From Gammaproteobacteria bacterium (GTDB taxonomy: Bacteria > Pseudomonadota > Gammaproteobacteria > Nevskiales > Nevskiaceae), in NCBI GenBank assembly GCA_026398815.1, contig JAPLSA010000017.1:186001-250000 (forward strand): a stretch of 64,000 nt of DNA, in the 5' to 3' direction. The notes below the pieces were generated by a model. The model saw only the letters and a list, made by a program, of their open reading frames with translations. It was not told the origin of the DNA and ran no database searches. Shown here one piece after another: positions 8,425 to 17,424 of this stretch. The translations under genes were made by a program, and so were the position numbers. The number at the start of each line of letters is the position of its first letter. The stretch's first letter is position 1.

Positions 8425-9774
8425 ATGACCGCTTCCCGCCGCGTGCTGATCGTCGATGACGAACCGAACATGCGCCGCGTGCTGGAAATCATGCTCGGCC
8501 GCCGCGGCTACCGCACCGATGCCGCCGCCGACGGCGAAGAGGCCTGGGAGCGGCTGCGCGATGGCGGCTACGACCTGGTCTGCAGCGATCTGCGGATGCC
8601 GCGCCTGGATGGCATCGAACTGCTGCGGCGCATGCGCGACCAGGGCCTGGACCTGCCGCTGATCCTGATGACCGCGCACGGCAGCCTCGACAGCGCCGTG
8701 GAAGCGCTGCGTCTCGGCGCCTGCGACTACCTGCTGCGGCCGTTCGACGTCGAAGCGCTGGAACTGGCGATCGACCGCGTGTTCGCCACCCGTGGCCTGC
8801 TGCGCCAGAACGCCTATCTGCGCGACGAGGCGGCGCGGCCGGTGCAGTCCGGCCTGCTCGGCCGCAGCGCGCCGATGGTGGCGCTGCGCGAGCAGGTGGC
8901 GAAGGTCGGCCCGACCCGGGCCAGCGTGCTGCTGACCGGCGAAACCGGCACCGGCAAGGAAGTGGTGGCGCGCGCGATCCACCAGGCATCTGAGCGGCGC
9001 GACGCGTTGTTCGTCGCGGTGAACTGCGCGGCGATTCCGGCCGACATGCTGGAAAGCGAGCTGTTCGGCCACGAGAAAGGCGCGTTCACCGGCGCGCAAA
9101 AGCAGCGCATCGGCAAGTTCGAGCTGGCCCAGGGCGGCACGCTGTTCCTCGACGAGCTGGGCGAGATGCCGATCGCGCTGCAGGCCAAGCTGCTGCGAGC
9201 GATCGAGGCCGGCGAGATCAGCCGGCTCGGCGGCAATGATCCGGTGACGCTCGACGTGCGGCTGATCGCCGCCACCAACCGCGCGCCGCGCGAGGCGATC
9301 CGCGACGGCCGGCTGCGCGAGGACCTGTACTTCCGGCTCAACGTGTTCGCGCTGGAACTGCCGCCGCTGCGGGCGCGGCGCGAGGATGTCGGCCTGCTGT
9401 TCGCGCATTTCCTCGGCCAGCCGGAAACCGGGCTGCCGGTGGCCGTGCTCGATCACCTGGCCAGCTATGGCTGGCCCGGCAATGTCCGCGAGCTGCGCAA
9501 CATGGCCGAGCGGGCACGCATTCTCGCCGGCGCCTCGGCGCTGGCGCCTCGGCATTTCCCGCTGCCGGCCGAGCCGGCCATCGCCGAGGCACCGTCGACC
9601 GCGGCGCTGCCGGACGATCTGGCGCTCGACCCGGCGGTGGAAACGCTGGAGCGCCGCTACCTGGAGGCGGCGCTGAAGCTCAGCGGTGGCAACAAGGCGC
9701 GCGCGGCGCAGAAGCTCGGCATCAGCGAGCGGACCATCTGGTACAAGCTGAAGAAGTACGGCCTCGGCGACTGA
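8425..9774 (+). CDS. Sigma-54-dependent response regulator, NtrC family
   Basis: The 449-residue protein has a receiver domain (about 5-120, D11, D12 and phosphoacceptor D55), an AAA+ sigma-54 interaction domain and a Fis-type helix-turn-helix near the C-terminus ([19 protein letters not shown]). Walker A is GETGTGKE and the GAFTGA loop that contacts sigma-54 is intact, so it should activate transcription by RNA polymerase-sigma-54. No histidine kinase gene is adjacent, so its partner is unknown. The gene stands alone between the prophage and the convergent PilZ gene. Confidence 0.92.
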   Translation: MTASRRVLIVDDEPNMRRVLEIMLGRRGYRTDAAADGEEAWERLRDGGYDLVCSDLRMPRLDGIELLRRMRDQGLDLPLILMTAHGSLDSAVEALRLGACDYLLRPFDVEALELAIDRVFATRGLLRQNAYLRDEAARPVQSGLLGRSAPMVALREQVAKVGPTRASVLLTGETGTGKEVVARAIHQASERRDALFVAVNCAAIPADMLESELFGHEKGAFTGAQKQRIGKFELAQGGTLFLDELGEMPIALQAKLLRAIEAGEISRLGGNDPVTLDVRLIAATNRAPREAIRDGRLREDLYFRLNVFALELPPLRARREDVGLLFAHFLGQPETGLPVAVLDHLASYGWPGNVRELRNMAERARILAGASALAPRHFPLPAEPAIAEAPSTAALPDDLALDPAVETLERRYLEAALKLSGGNKARAAQKLGISERTIWYKLKKYGLGD

Positions 9775-9793
9775 TGCCGGCCGCCGGCACCGC

Positions 9794-10156
9794 TCACATC
9801 GTGTGCGTGGCCCGCTCGCTGTTGACGCCCGCCAGGTAGGACTCGATCTTGCGCTGGGTGTCGCCGTTGTCCTGCATGCTGAACTGCACACCGATGCCCT
9901 GCTGGCGCTTGCCCTGGGCATTGCGCGGCGTCAGCCAGACGATCCGGCCGGCGACCGGAATCCGCTCCGGGTCTTCCATCAGGGTCAGCAGGATGAACAC
10001 CTCGTCGCCGAGCCGGTATTCCTTGTTGGTCGGAATGAACAGCCCGCCGTTCTTGATGAACGGCATGTAGGAGGCATACAGCGCGTTCTTGTCCTTGATC
10101 GCCAAGGTCAGGATGCCGGGCGAAGCCGGACCGCTGCGGGGCGGAGGTGTACTCAT
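9794..10156 (-). CDS. pilZ: PilZ domain protein (type IV pilus assembly PilZ-like)
   Basis: The 120-residue protein matches the small PilZ of type IV pili: AIKDKNALYASYMPF near the N-terminus, then NGGLFIPT and a W-L-T-P region ending in GIGVQF. The R-x3-R / D-x-S-x-x-G c-di-GMP signature is not evident, which is usual for the pilus PilZ that binds PilB rather than c-di-GMP. ATGA overlap with holB (10153-10156) puts it last in the long leftward operon; holB-pilZ adjacency is also common in pseudomonads. Confidence 0.85.
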   Translation of the reverse strand: MSTPPPRSGPASPGILTLAIKDKNALYASYMPFIKNGGLFIPTNKEYRLGDEVFILLTLMEDPERIPVAGRIVWLTPRNAQGKRQQGIGVQFSMQDNGDTQRKIESYLAGVNSERATHTM

Positions 10157-11154
10157 GAGCCGCGATTCTGGGCAGGCCGCCCGGCCCGCGCAAGCAAGGC
10201 CAGCCAGCCGATCAGCAGCGATTCGATCAGCAGCTTCCGGTCTGCCGCGCCGTGCAGCCGGGGCAGGCTGGCCTGCACCTCTGCGATGTAGCGATCAAGC
10301 AGTTCCGCCGGCAGCCGGGTGGCCAGGCCGACCAGTGCTGCGTCGTCGTCCGTAGTCGCGGCGATGCGCAGCCGCAGCAGCCGGCCCAGCCAGCCGTACA
10401 GCCAGTGCAGCCAGCCGACCGGATCGGCCTCGTTGATCGCGGCGGCGATCAGCGCCGGCTCGCCACGGCCGTTGACCAGATCGATGAGCCCGCGCGACCA
10501 GTCGCTGCGCAGCGCCAGTCCGGCGCCTTCCAGCAGCGCCGCCGCCTTCAGCGGCGCGCCGAAGGCATGGTCGAGTGCCGCGCTCAGGGTGGCGTCGTCA
10601 TGCTTGCCGCCGGCGGTCTTGCGCAGCCAGTCGAGCGCGACCTCGCGGCCCGGCGCTGGCAGCCGCAGCCGCTGGCAGCGGCTGCGCAAGGTCGCGGCCA
10701 GCGCCTGCGGCCGGGCGCTGATCAGCAGCAGATGGCTGCCCGGCGTCGGCTCCTCGATGGTCTTCAGCAGCGCGTTGACGCCGTTGACGTTGAGCGCATC
10801 GGCCGGCTCGATGATCGCCACCTTGGCCCGGCCGTCGTACTGGGTCATGGTCAGCTTTTCGCTCAACACCCGGACCTGTTCGATCGAGATGTCGCGCTTG
10901 CCGTCCTCGACCTGCACCGGGAAGTAGCCGGAATGGGCGCCGCTGGCGACCTGCAGGCAGTCGGCGCACTGGCCGCAGGCGCTGCCGTCGGCCGCCAGCT
11001 GCCGGCACCAGAGTGCGGCGGTGATGCAGCCGGCGAAGTGGCGCTTGCCGGCGCCGTCCGGCCCAGCCAGCAGCAGCGCGTGACCGAGGCGCTGTTCGCC
11101 GATCGAGCTGGCCACGGTGGCCCAGACCTCGCGCTGCCAGGGCAGCGGTTTCAT
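10153..11154 (-). CDS. holB: DNA polymerase III delta' subunit
   Basis: The 333-residue protein is the clamp-loader subunit delta'. The P-loop reads GPDGAGKR rather than GKT/GKS, as in delta' proteins that do not hydrolyse ATP. The zinc-binding cysteines CGQCADC are present, and the sensor region ALLKTIEEPTPG is typical. It starts at the ATG in the ATGA overlap with tmk and ends in an ATGA overlap with pilZ, matching the tmk-holB order of E. coli and Pseudomonas. Confidence 0.93.
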   Translation of the reverse strand: MKPLPWQREVWATVASSIGEQRLGHALLLAGPDGAGKRHFAGCITAALWCRQLAADGSACGQCADCLQVASGAHSGYFPVQVEDGKRDISIEQVRVLSEKLTMTQYDGRAKVAIIEPADALNVNGVNALLKTIEEPTPGSHLLLISARPQALAATLRSRCQRLRLPAPGREVALDWLRKTAGGKHDDATLSAALDHAFGAPLKAAALLEGAGLALRSDWSRGLIDLVNGRGEPALIAAAINEADPVGWLHWLYGWLGRLLRLRIAATTDDDAALVGLATRLPAELLDRYIAEVQASLPRLHGAADRKLLIESLLIGWLALLARAGRPAQNRGS

Positions 11155-11771
11155 GGCAGCACCTCGACCTGGGCCGCAAGCTCGGCGGCCACGGTGTCGG
11201 CATCGCGCGCGGCGTCGATCACCCGGTAGCGCGCCGGCGCCGCTGCCGCGCGTGCCCGGTAGGCCGCCCGGACTCGCTGCATGAAGGCCATCGACTCGGC
11301 ATCGAAACGGTTGTTGCCGCTGCGCTCGGCGATCCGCTGCAGACCGATTTCCGGCGCGATGTCGAGCAGCAGCACGCAGTCCGGCTGCAGGTCCCCGAGC
11401 ACCAGCCGCTCCAGCGCCGCGATGTCGGCCGGATCGACGCCGCGCCCGGCGCCCTGGTAGGCGTAGCTGGCGTCGACGAAACGGTCGCAGATCACGTCGC
11501 GGCCATCGGCCAGCGCCGGCCGGATGGTCGCCTGCAGGTGAGCGGCCCGGGCCGCGAAGATCAGCAGCAGTTCGGTCGTTGCATCGACGCCTTCCGGCCA
11601 CTGGCCGAGCACCAGCGCGCGGATCGCCTCGGCCAGCGGCGAACCGCCGGGCTCGCGGGTCAGCAGCACGCGGCGGCCGCGTGCTTCGAGGTGATCGCGC
11701 AGCCGCCGCGCCTGGGTGGACTTGCCGCCGCCCTCGCCGCCTTCGAGCACGATGAACCGGCCGCGCGTCAC
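11151..11771 (-). CDS. tmk: Thymidylate kinase
   Basis: The 206-residue protein phosphorylates dTMP to dTDP. It has the P-loop GGEGGGKST, the TREPGGSPLAEAIR block and the DRFVDASYAYQGAGRG block that binds dTMP. GTG start at 11771 overlaps the mltG stop (GTGA). It sits between mltG and holB as in E. coli. Length is normal. Confidence 0.95.
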   Translation of the reverse strand: MTRGRFIVLEGGEGGGKSTQARRLRDHLEARGRRVLLTREPGGSPLAEAIRALVLGQWPEGVDATTELLLIFAARAAHLQATIRPALADGRDVICDRFVDASYAYQGAGRGVDPADIAALERLVLGDLQPDCVLLLDIAPEIGLQRIAERSGNNRFDAESMAFMQRVRAAYRARAAAAPARYRVIDAARDADTVAAELAAQVEVLP

Positions 11772-12823
11772 TTCGGCACTCCGCCGCCCAGCTGGTAGCG
11801 CTTCACCGCCAGATTGTGCTCGGCCAGCGTGGCCGAAAACTGATGGCCGCCGTCGCCACGGGCGACGAAATACAGCGCATCGCCCTCCGCCGGATGCAGC
11901 GCGGCATGGATCGCTGCGCGGCCCGGCAGGCAGATCGGCGTCGGCGGCAGGCCGTCGCGGGTATAGGTGTTGTACGGCGTGTCGGTGATCAGGTCGCGGC
12001 TGCGGATGTTGCCGTCGTAGGCCTCGCCGATGCCGTAGATCACCGTCGGATCGGTCTGCAGCCGCATGCCGAGTTGCAGGCGGCGGACGAACACGCCGGC
12101 GATCTGCGGGCGTTCGGCGCCGATGCCGGTTTCCTTCTCGATGATGGAGGCCATCACCAGCGCCTGCTCCGGAGCGTCGTACGGCAGATTCGGCGCCCGC
12201 TGCGCCCATTCCTCGGCCAGCACCCGGTCCTGGGCGGCCAGCGCATTGCGCAGGAAGGCGACATCGCTCATGCCGCGCGTGTAGCGATAGGTGTCCGGGA
12301 ACAGGCGGCCTTCCGGTGCCTGGTCGGGGCGGCCCAGCGCCGCCATCACGCCGGCGGCGTCAAGATCGGCCGGCAGGCTGTGGCTGAGCGTCGGCGCGGC
12401 GCGGACCCGCTTGAGGGCATCGGCGAAGCGCCAGCCTTCGATCAGCTGCAGTTCGTGCAGCACGGTCTTGCCCGACACCCACAGCGCCAGCAGATCGCGC
12501 GGCTTGAGGCCCGGTTCCAGCGCGTATTCGCCGGCCTTGATCGCCGAGGCGAGACCATCGATCCGCGCCTGGGCCGCGAGGTAGTAGGCCTGCCGGGTGC
12601 TGGCGAACAGGCCGTGCGCGCGCGCGTCGTTGATCACCCTGGGCAGGCTGCTGCCGGGCGCGATCTCGAAATGCAGCGGTGCTTCGATCGCCAGCGGCGT
12701 GTCGAGCTGGCGCTGCGCATCCAGCCACAGCGCCACGCTCAGCAGCGCGGCCAGCAACAGCAGCCGGACCAGCGTGCCGAAAGCACGCAGGATCGGATTC
12801 CGCTTGGCAGCAGGCTGGCTCAT
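11768..12823 (-). CDS. mltG: Endolytic murein transglycosylase MltG
   Basis: The 351-residue membrane-anchored enzyme cleaves nascent peptidoglycan glycan chains. A single N-terminal membrane segment (about 17-34) is followed by a LysM-like region and the YceG domain with the catalytic Glu block ASIIEKETG and the downstream LQTDPTVIYG and TYTRDGLPPTPI blocks. It lies six bases after pabC and overlaps tmk. The order pabC-mltG-tmk-holB is conserved in gammaproteobacteria. Confidence 0.95.
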   Translation of the reverse strand: MSQPAAKRNPILRAFGTLVRLLLLAALLSVALWLDAQRQLDTPLAIEAPLHFEIAPGSSLPRVINDARAHGLFASTRQAYYLAAQARIDGLASAIKAGEYALEPGLKPRDLLALWVSGKTVLHELQLIEGWRFADALKRVRAAPTLSHSLPADLDAAGVMAALGRPDQAPEGRLFPDTYRYTRGMSDVAFLRNALAAQDRVLAEEWAQRAPNLPYDAPEQALVMASIIEKETGIGAERPQIAGVFVRRLQLGMRLQTDPTVIYGIGEAYDGNIRSRDLITDTPYNTYTRDGLPPTPICLPGRAAIHAALHPAEGDALYFVARGDGGHQFSATLAEHNLAVKRYQLGGGVPK

Positions 12824-12829
12824 CGTGGC

Positions 12830-13672
12830 TTATCGGGTGTTCGACGGAACGAGGTCGGTGGGATGCGCCAGCAGGCTCTGCAAGTGCTGCGTCACCGGCC
12901 GCTGCGCTTCATAGCAGTGGCCGTCGATGGCGCGCAACGGCCAGATGCCGATCAGGCTGCCGCTCAGGAAGGCTTCATCGGCGGCCAGCAGCGCCGACCA
13001 CGGCTGGCTGCCGATGCGGCAGTCGATGCCGGCCGCCGCCGCCAGCGCCAACACCCGTGCGCGGGTTACGCCGGCGACGCCGCAGCGATCCAGCGCCGGG
13101 GTGTGCAGCACGCCGTCGCGCACCCAGAACAGGTTGGCGCGCGTGGCGCAGACCGGCTGGCCACGGTCGTCGCCGAGCAAGGCCTCGTCGATGCCCTCCG
13201 GCCAGCCGCGACTGGCCAGCACCTGTTCGAGCCGGTTCAGGTGCTTGATGCCGGCCAGCAGCGGCTGCGCGGCCAGGGTGACCGGCGAGCGGATCGCCCG
13301 GATGCCGTCGATCGCCCGCCCGCCTGCCGCTGCCGGCGATGGATGGACGACCAGCAGGCGATCCGCCGCATCGGTCTGTGGCCGGTAGCCGCGACGCTCG
13401 CCGGCGCGCACCAGCAGCAGCTTCACCGTGGCATCGCCGAAGCGCGACGCTGCGGCAAGATCCGCCTGCAGCTGCGCGATCGGCGGCGGCGCGATGCCGA
13501 TCGCCGCTGCATCGGCCAGCAGCTTCGCCAGCTGCAGTTCGGCCGCGATCACCGTGCCGCGCTGCTGCAGCAGGGTGCGGAACACGCCGTCGCCGTAGTG
13601 CAGGCCGCGGCTCAGCGCCGGGATCGCCGACACCGGCTCGCCGTTCCAGAGGATGGCCAGCGCCTCGCTCAC
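12830..13672 (-). CDS. pabC: Aminodeoxychorismate lyase
   Basis: The 280-residue fold-type IV PLP enzyme converts 4-amino-4-deoxychorismate to p-aminobenzoate and pyruvate for folate synthesis. The N-terminal GLHYGDGVFRTL block and the PLP-lysine block GIKHLNRLEQ identify it. GTG start at 13672 lies in a GTGA overlap with pabB, so the two folate genes are translationally coupled. Confidence 0.93.
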   Translation of the reverse strand: MSEALAILWNGEPVSAIPALSRGLHYGDGVFRTLLQQRGTVIAAELQLAKLLADAAAIGIAPPPIAQLQADLAAASRFGDATVKLLLVRAGERRGYRPQTDAADRLLVVHPSPAAAGGRAIDGIRAIRSPVTLAAQPLLAGIKHLNRLEQVLASRGWPEGIDEALLGDDRGQPVCATRANLFWVRDGVLHTPALDRCGVAGVTRARVLALAAAAGIDCRIGSQPWSALLAADEAFLSGSLIGIWPLRAIDGHCYEAQRPVTQHLQSLLAHPTDLVPSNTR

Positions 13673-14976
13673 GCCGAGGCGCCCAGCGCCAGCAGCAGGC
13701 CGCGCGCCTTGGCGCGGGTTTCGGCCAGCTCGGCCACCGGACGCGAGTCGGCGACGATGCCGGCGCCGGCACGGAAGCTGACCGTATCGCCCTCGCAGAC
13801 CAGCGTGCGGATCAGGATGTTGGTGTCGAGCCGGCCGCAGCGCGACAGATAACCCATCGCGCCGGTGTACGGGCCGCGGCCGACACCTTCCAGCTCGGCA
13901 ATGATCTCCATCGCCCGCACCTTCGGCGCCCCAGTGATGGTGCCGCCGGGAAACACCGCGCGCAGCGCCGAGCCGGGCCCGACGCCGGGCCGCAGGCGGG
14001 CGCGGACGTTGGAGACGATGTGGTGCACGTGGGCGTAGCTTTCGATGGTCATCAACTCGCTGACTTCGACGCTCCCGGGCACCGCGATGCGGCCCAGGTC
14101 GTTGCGTTCGAGATCGATCAGCATCACGTGCTCGGCCCGCTCCTTGAGGCTGGCGATCAGGCGCTCGCGATCGCGGGCATCCTCGGCCCGATCGCGGGCG
14201 TGGGTGCCGGCGATCGGCCGGGTCTGGGCCAGGCCGTCGGCCACTTCGATCAGCCGCTCCGGCGAGGAGCTGAGCACGGTGCTGTCGCCCCAGCGCGCAA
14301 GCCCGGCGAACGGCGCCGGATTGGCCTGGCGGAGCTGCGCGTACAGCGCGCCGGCATCCACCGGCTGCGCGTAGCGCGCCTGCCAGCGCCGCGACAGATT
14401 GGCCTGGAAGATGTCGCCGGCCTGCAGGTAGTCGAGCACCCGCTGCGCGCCCGCGACGAAACGATGCTCGTCGTCCTCGGCGATGGCGACCGGCTGCTGG
14501 CGCACCTGTGCAGGACCAGGGTCCAGGGTCCGGCAATCCTGCTCGATCCGGGCCAGCGCGGCCTCGCTGGCTTCGCTGATCGCCAGCGCGGTGCCGTGCA
14601 GACGGTCGATGACGATGGCAGCGGAGCAGCGCACCGCCAGCGCATCCGGCAGGCGGTGCGGCGACGGCGGCAGGCGCAGCCTCGGTTCGGCCCAGCGCGC
14701 GGCCTCGTAGCCCAGCAGCAGGAACCAGCCGCCAACGAAGGGCAGATCGGTCCCGGGCAACGGCGGCAACGCGGCAGCGGCGTCATCGAGCCGGGCGAAG
14801 AAATCGGCATCGCCGGCGCGCGCTTCGATCGCCTCGCCGGGATCGGCGAACAGCAGGTCGTAGCGCCCCGCCAGCGGGTGGGACGCGACCGATTGCAGCA
14901 GGAACGGGTAGCGCGCCGGGAACCGGCGGTGCAAGGCCAGCAGATCCACCGTTGCTGGCAGTGCACGTCGAAGCAT
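13669..14976 (-). CDS. pabB: Aminodeoxychorismate synthase component I
   Basis: The 435-residue chorismate-utilising enzyme has the chorismate-binding core: QANLSRRW, SSSPERLI, DLERNDLGR, PGGTITGAPK and MGYLSRCGRLDTNI. The block that reads PIKGT in E. coli PabB reads PIAGTHARDR here, so the active-site Lys is replaced by Ala, as in anthranilate synthase TrpE. The overlap with pabC argues that it is nevertheless PabB. It could conceivably act as TrpE, but its position and coupling make that unlikely. No glutamine amidotransferase partner is nearby. Confidence 0.88.
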   Translation of the reverse strand: MLRRALPATVDLLALHRRFPARYPFLLQSVASHPLAGRYDLLFADPGEAIEARAGDADFFARLDDAAAALPPLPGTDLPFVGGWFLLLGYEAARWAEPRLRLPPSPHRLPDALAVRCSAAIVIDRLHGTALAISEASEAALARIEQDCRTLDPGPAQVRQQPVAIAEDDEHRFVAGAQRVLDYLQAGDIFQANLSRRWQARYAQPVDAGALYAQLRQANPAPFAGLARWGDSTVLSSSPERLIEVADGLAQTRPIAGTHARDRAEDARDRERLIASLKERAEHVMLIDLERNDLGRIAVPGSVEVSELMTIESYAHVHHIVSNVRARLRPGVGPGSALRAVFPGGTITGAPKVRAMEIIAELEGVGRGPYTGAMGYLSRCGRLDTNILIRTLVCEGDTVSFRAGAGIVADSRPVAELAETRAKARGLLLALGASA

Positions 14977-14994
14977 CGCGGTTCCGGTGGGGCA

Positions 14995-15021
14995 ACGTGC
15001 CGGCGACAGCCGGCGGCACGT
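14995..15021 (-). terminator. Hairpin after fabF
   Basis: A 7-bp perfect stem (ACGTGCC/GGCACGT) with further GC pairing inside lies immediately after the fabF stop, between fabF and pabB. There is no T run, so it may be an RNA-stabilising or partially attenuating hairpin rather than a full terminator. It could lower pab expression relative to the fab genes. Confidence 0.4.
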
Positions 15022-16262
15022 CAGATGCGGCGAAACACCACGGTTCCGTTGGTGCCGCCGAACCCAAAGGAGTTCGACATCGCGATGTCGATGCGACGCT
15101 CGCGCGGCGCATTCGCGCAGTAGTCGAGATCGCAGCCTTCGTCCGGGTTCTCGAGATTGATCGTCGGCGGCGCGACGTTGTCGCGGATCGCCAGCACCGA
15201 GAAGATCGCTTCGATGCCGCCCGCTGCACCCAGCAGATGGCCGGTCATCGACTTGGTACCGCTGATCGCCACCTTGTAGGCGTGCTCGCCAAGCGCCGTC
15301 TTGATGGCGTCGCTTTCGGCGACGTCGCCCAGCGGCGTCGACGTGGCGTGGGCGTTGACGTGATCGATGTCGGACGGATTGAGCCCGGCATCGCGCAGTG
15401 CATTCTTCATGCAGCGCGCCACCTGCGGTGCGCCCGGCACCGGCTGGGTGATGTGGAAGGCGTCGCTGGTCATGCCGAAGCCGATCAGTTCCGCGTAGAT
15501 CTTGGCGCCGCGCGCCTTGGCATGCTCGTAGTCTTCCAGCACCAGTACACCGGCGCCGTCACCGAGCACGAAGCCGTCGCGGTCGCGGTCCCACGGCCGT
15601 GAAGCCGTGGTGGGGGATTCATTGCGGGTCGACAGCGCCCGCGAGGCGCAGAAGCCGGCGACGCCGGCCGGCGCGGAACCGGCCTCGGCACCACCGGCGA
15701 TGACCACGTCGGCATCGCCGTACGAGATCATCCGATGGGCCATGCCGATCGAGTGCGAGCCGGTCGTGCAGGCCGACACGATGCCGAAGCTCGGACCGTT
15801 GAGTCCGAGTTCGATCGAAATCGCGCCGGACACCATGTTGATGATGCAACCGGCCACGAAGAACGGCGACACCTTCTTCACGCCACCCGGGCCGTTCAGA
15901 AGGGTGCACTGGTCTTCGATGGTGCCGATGCCGCCGATTCCGGAACCGACGATCACCGCGATGCGCTCGCGGTTGGCATCGGTGATTTCAAGACCGGAAT
16001 CGATGACCGCCATCTTTGCGGCCCCCAGGCCGTAATGGATGAACGGATCGTTGCGGCGAGCCTCCTTGGGCCCCATCCACTTCAGGGTATCGAAGCCCTC
16101 CACCAGCCCGGCGAACCGCGTCGGGTAGGTCGAGCAGTCATAGGCAGTGATGGGCTTGATGCCGCTGCGGCCTGCAAGGACATTCGTCCAGGCCGTTTCG
16201 ACATCCGATCCGACCGGAGAAACAATACCGAGGCCGGTAACGACCACTCGACGTCGCGTCAT
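15021..16262 (-). CDS. fabF: 3-oxoacyl-[acyl-carrier-protein] synthase II
   Basis: The 413-residue condensing enzyme elongates acyl-ACP with malonyl-ACP. The Cys-His-His triad is seen in SACTTGSHSIG, NAHATSTPLGD and KSMTGHLLGAAGG, and the C-terminus ends SNSFGFGGTNGTVVF. It starts 49 bases after acpP, in the standard acpP-fabF order. Full length. Confidence 0.97.
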   Translation of the reverse strand: MTRRRVVVTGLGIVSPVGSDVETAWTNVLAGRSGIKPITAYDCSTYPTRFAGLVEGFDTLKWMGPKEARRNDPFIHYGLGAAKMAVIDSGLEITDANRERIAVIVGSGIGGIGTIEDQCTLLNGPGGVKKVSPFFVAGCIINMVSGAISIELGLNGPSFGIVSACTTGSHSIGMAHRMISYGDADVVIAGGAEAGSAPAGVAGFCASRALSTRNESPTTASRPWDRDRDGFVLGDGAGVLVLEDYEHAKARGAKIYAELIGFGMTSDAFHITQPVPGAPQVARCMKNALRDAGLNPSDIDHVNAHATSTPLGDVAESDAIKTALGEHAYKVAISGTKSMTGHLLGAAGGIEAIFSVLAIRDNVAPPTINLENPDEGCDLDYCANAPRERRIDIAMSNSFGFGGTNGTVVFRRI

Positions 16263-16311
16263 GAGCCGAAAGGCAGGTGAAAGTGGGTGGGGACGCTGGA
16301 GCTCAGGCGAA

Positions 16312-16557
16312 TCAGGACGCCTGATTGGTATGCGACTTGATGTAGCTGAGGACGTCGCGGAAAGTCACGATCTTCTCGGCTTCCTCGTCCGGGATGTCGA
16401 TCTCGAATTCTTCTTCGAGGGCCATCACCAGTTCCACGGTGTCCAGCGAGTCGGCGCCGAGATCTTCGACGAACGAGGCTTCGGGCGTGATCTGGTCTTC
16501 AGCCACGGAAAGCTGTTCGGCAATGATCTTTTTGACTTTTTCTTCAAGACTGCTCAT
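16312..16557 (-). CDS. acpP: Acyl carrier protein
   Basis: The 81-residue acidic protein carries the growing fatty acid on a phosphopantetheine arm attached to the Ser of [15 protein letters not shown]. The start at 16557 (MSSLEEKV) is preferred over the upstream in-frame ATG at 16584 because a GGGAG ribosome site lies just before it and the resulting length is normal for AcpP. It lies between fabG and fabF as usual. Confidence 0.97.
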   Translation of the reverse strand: MSSLEEKVKKIIAEQLSVAEDQITPEASFVEDLGADSLDTVELVMALEEEFEIDIPDEEAEKIVTFRDVLSYIKSHTNQAS

Positions 16558-16594
16558 CGGGACTCCCTCGGAGTTGTGGGGCAAAAGCGGGGCT

Positions 16595-16625
16595 AGTGTA
16601 AGAGATTCAAGCGCGTTGCTGGCAA
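16595..16625 (-). promoter_or_regulatory. Candidate acpP promoter
   Basis: On the minus strand TTGCCA (16620-16625) and TACACT (16595-16600) are separated by 19 bases in the fabG-acpP gap. The -35 has one mismatch; the spacer is long. A separate acpP promoter here would fit the very high AcpP level known in other bacteria. Read by eye only. Confidence 0.35.
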
Positions 16626-16665
16626 CAACCTGCCGCGTTCGTCGGGCAAGTGCGTCGAAACAGTT

Positions 16666-17424
16666 TCAAATCATGTACATGCCGCCGTTGACGTGCAGGG
16701 TTTCACCGGTCACGTAGGCAGCGTCATTGGAGGCGAGAAATGCGACTGCAGCGGCGATGTCGTCGACCGCGCCGAGCCGCTTGATGGCCACCTGTTCGAT
16801 CAGCGCGGCGCGCTGCTCGTCCTTCAGGCCCTTGGTCATGTCGGTGTCGATGAAACCCGGCGCGACGACGTTGACGGTGACCCCGCGCGAGCCGATCTCG
16901 CGGGCCAGCGATTTCGAGAAGCCGATCAGGCCGGCCTTGGCGGCGGCGTAGTTGGTCTGCCCGCCGTTGCCCATGGTGCCGACCACCGAACCGATCGAGA
17001 TGATGCGGCCGCTTCTCGCCTTCATCATGCCGGGCACCACGGCGCGGCTCAGGCGGAACACGCTGGACAAGTCGGTTTCGATGACATCGGCCCAGTCGGC
17101 GTCCTTCATCCGCAACAGCAGCGTGTCACGGGTGACACCAGCGTTGTTGACCAGGATGCCGATCGGTCCGAATTCCTTGGCGACGCTGCCGACCAGGGCA
17201 TCGACCGCCGCCGGGTCACGGACGTCGAGCACGCGGCCGACGCCGCCGCTGGCGGCCAGGTATTCGGTGATCTGCGCGGCACCGCTTTCGCTGGTGGCGG
17301 TGCCGATCACCTTCACGCCTTCGCGCGCCAGGCGCTCGGCGATGCCGCGACCGATGCCGCGGGTGGCACCGGTGACCAGGGCTACTGCGCCCGCCGAAAA
17401 CCGGCCGGGATGTGCTGTGCTCAT
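16666..17424 (-). CDS. fabG: 3-oxoacyl-[acyl-carrier-protein] reductase
   Basis: The 252-residue short-chain dehydrogenase reduces 3-oxoacyl-ACP with NADPH. It has the TGATRGIGRGIA cofactor motif, NNAGVTRD, the catalytic Ser in SIGSVVG and the Y-x3-K in YAAAK. The ATG at 17424 lies in an ATGA overlap with fabD, so the two are coupled. Length and C-terminus (LHVNGGMYM) are typical. Confidence 0.96.
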   Translation of the reverse strand: MSTAHPGRFSAGAVALVTGATRGIGRGIAERLAREGVKVIGTATSESGAAQITEYLAASGGVGRVLDVRDPAAVDALVGSVAKEFGPIGILVNNAGVTRDTLLLRMKDADWADVIETDLSSVFRLSRAVVPGMMKARSGRIISIGSVVGTMGNGGQTNYAAAKAGLIGFSKSLAREIGSRGVTVNVVAPGFIDTDMTKGLKDEQRAALIEQVAIKRLGAVDDIAAAVAFLASNDAAYVTGETLHVNGGMYMI

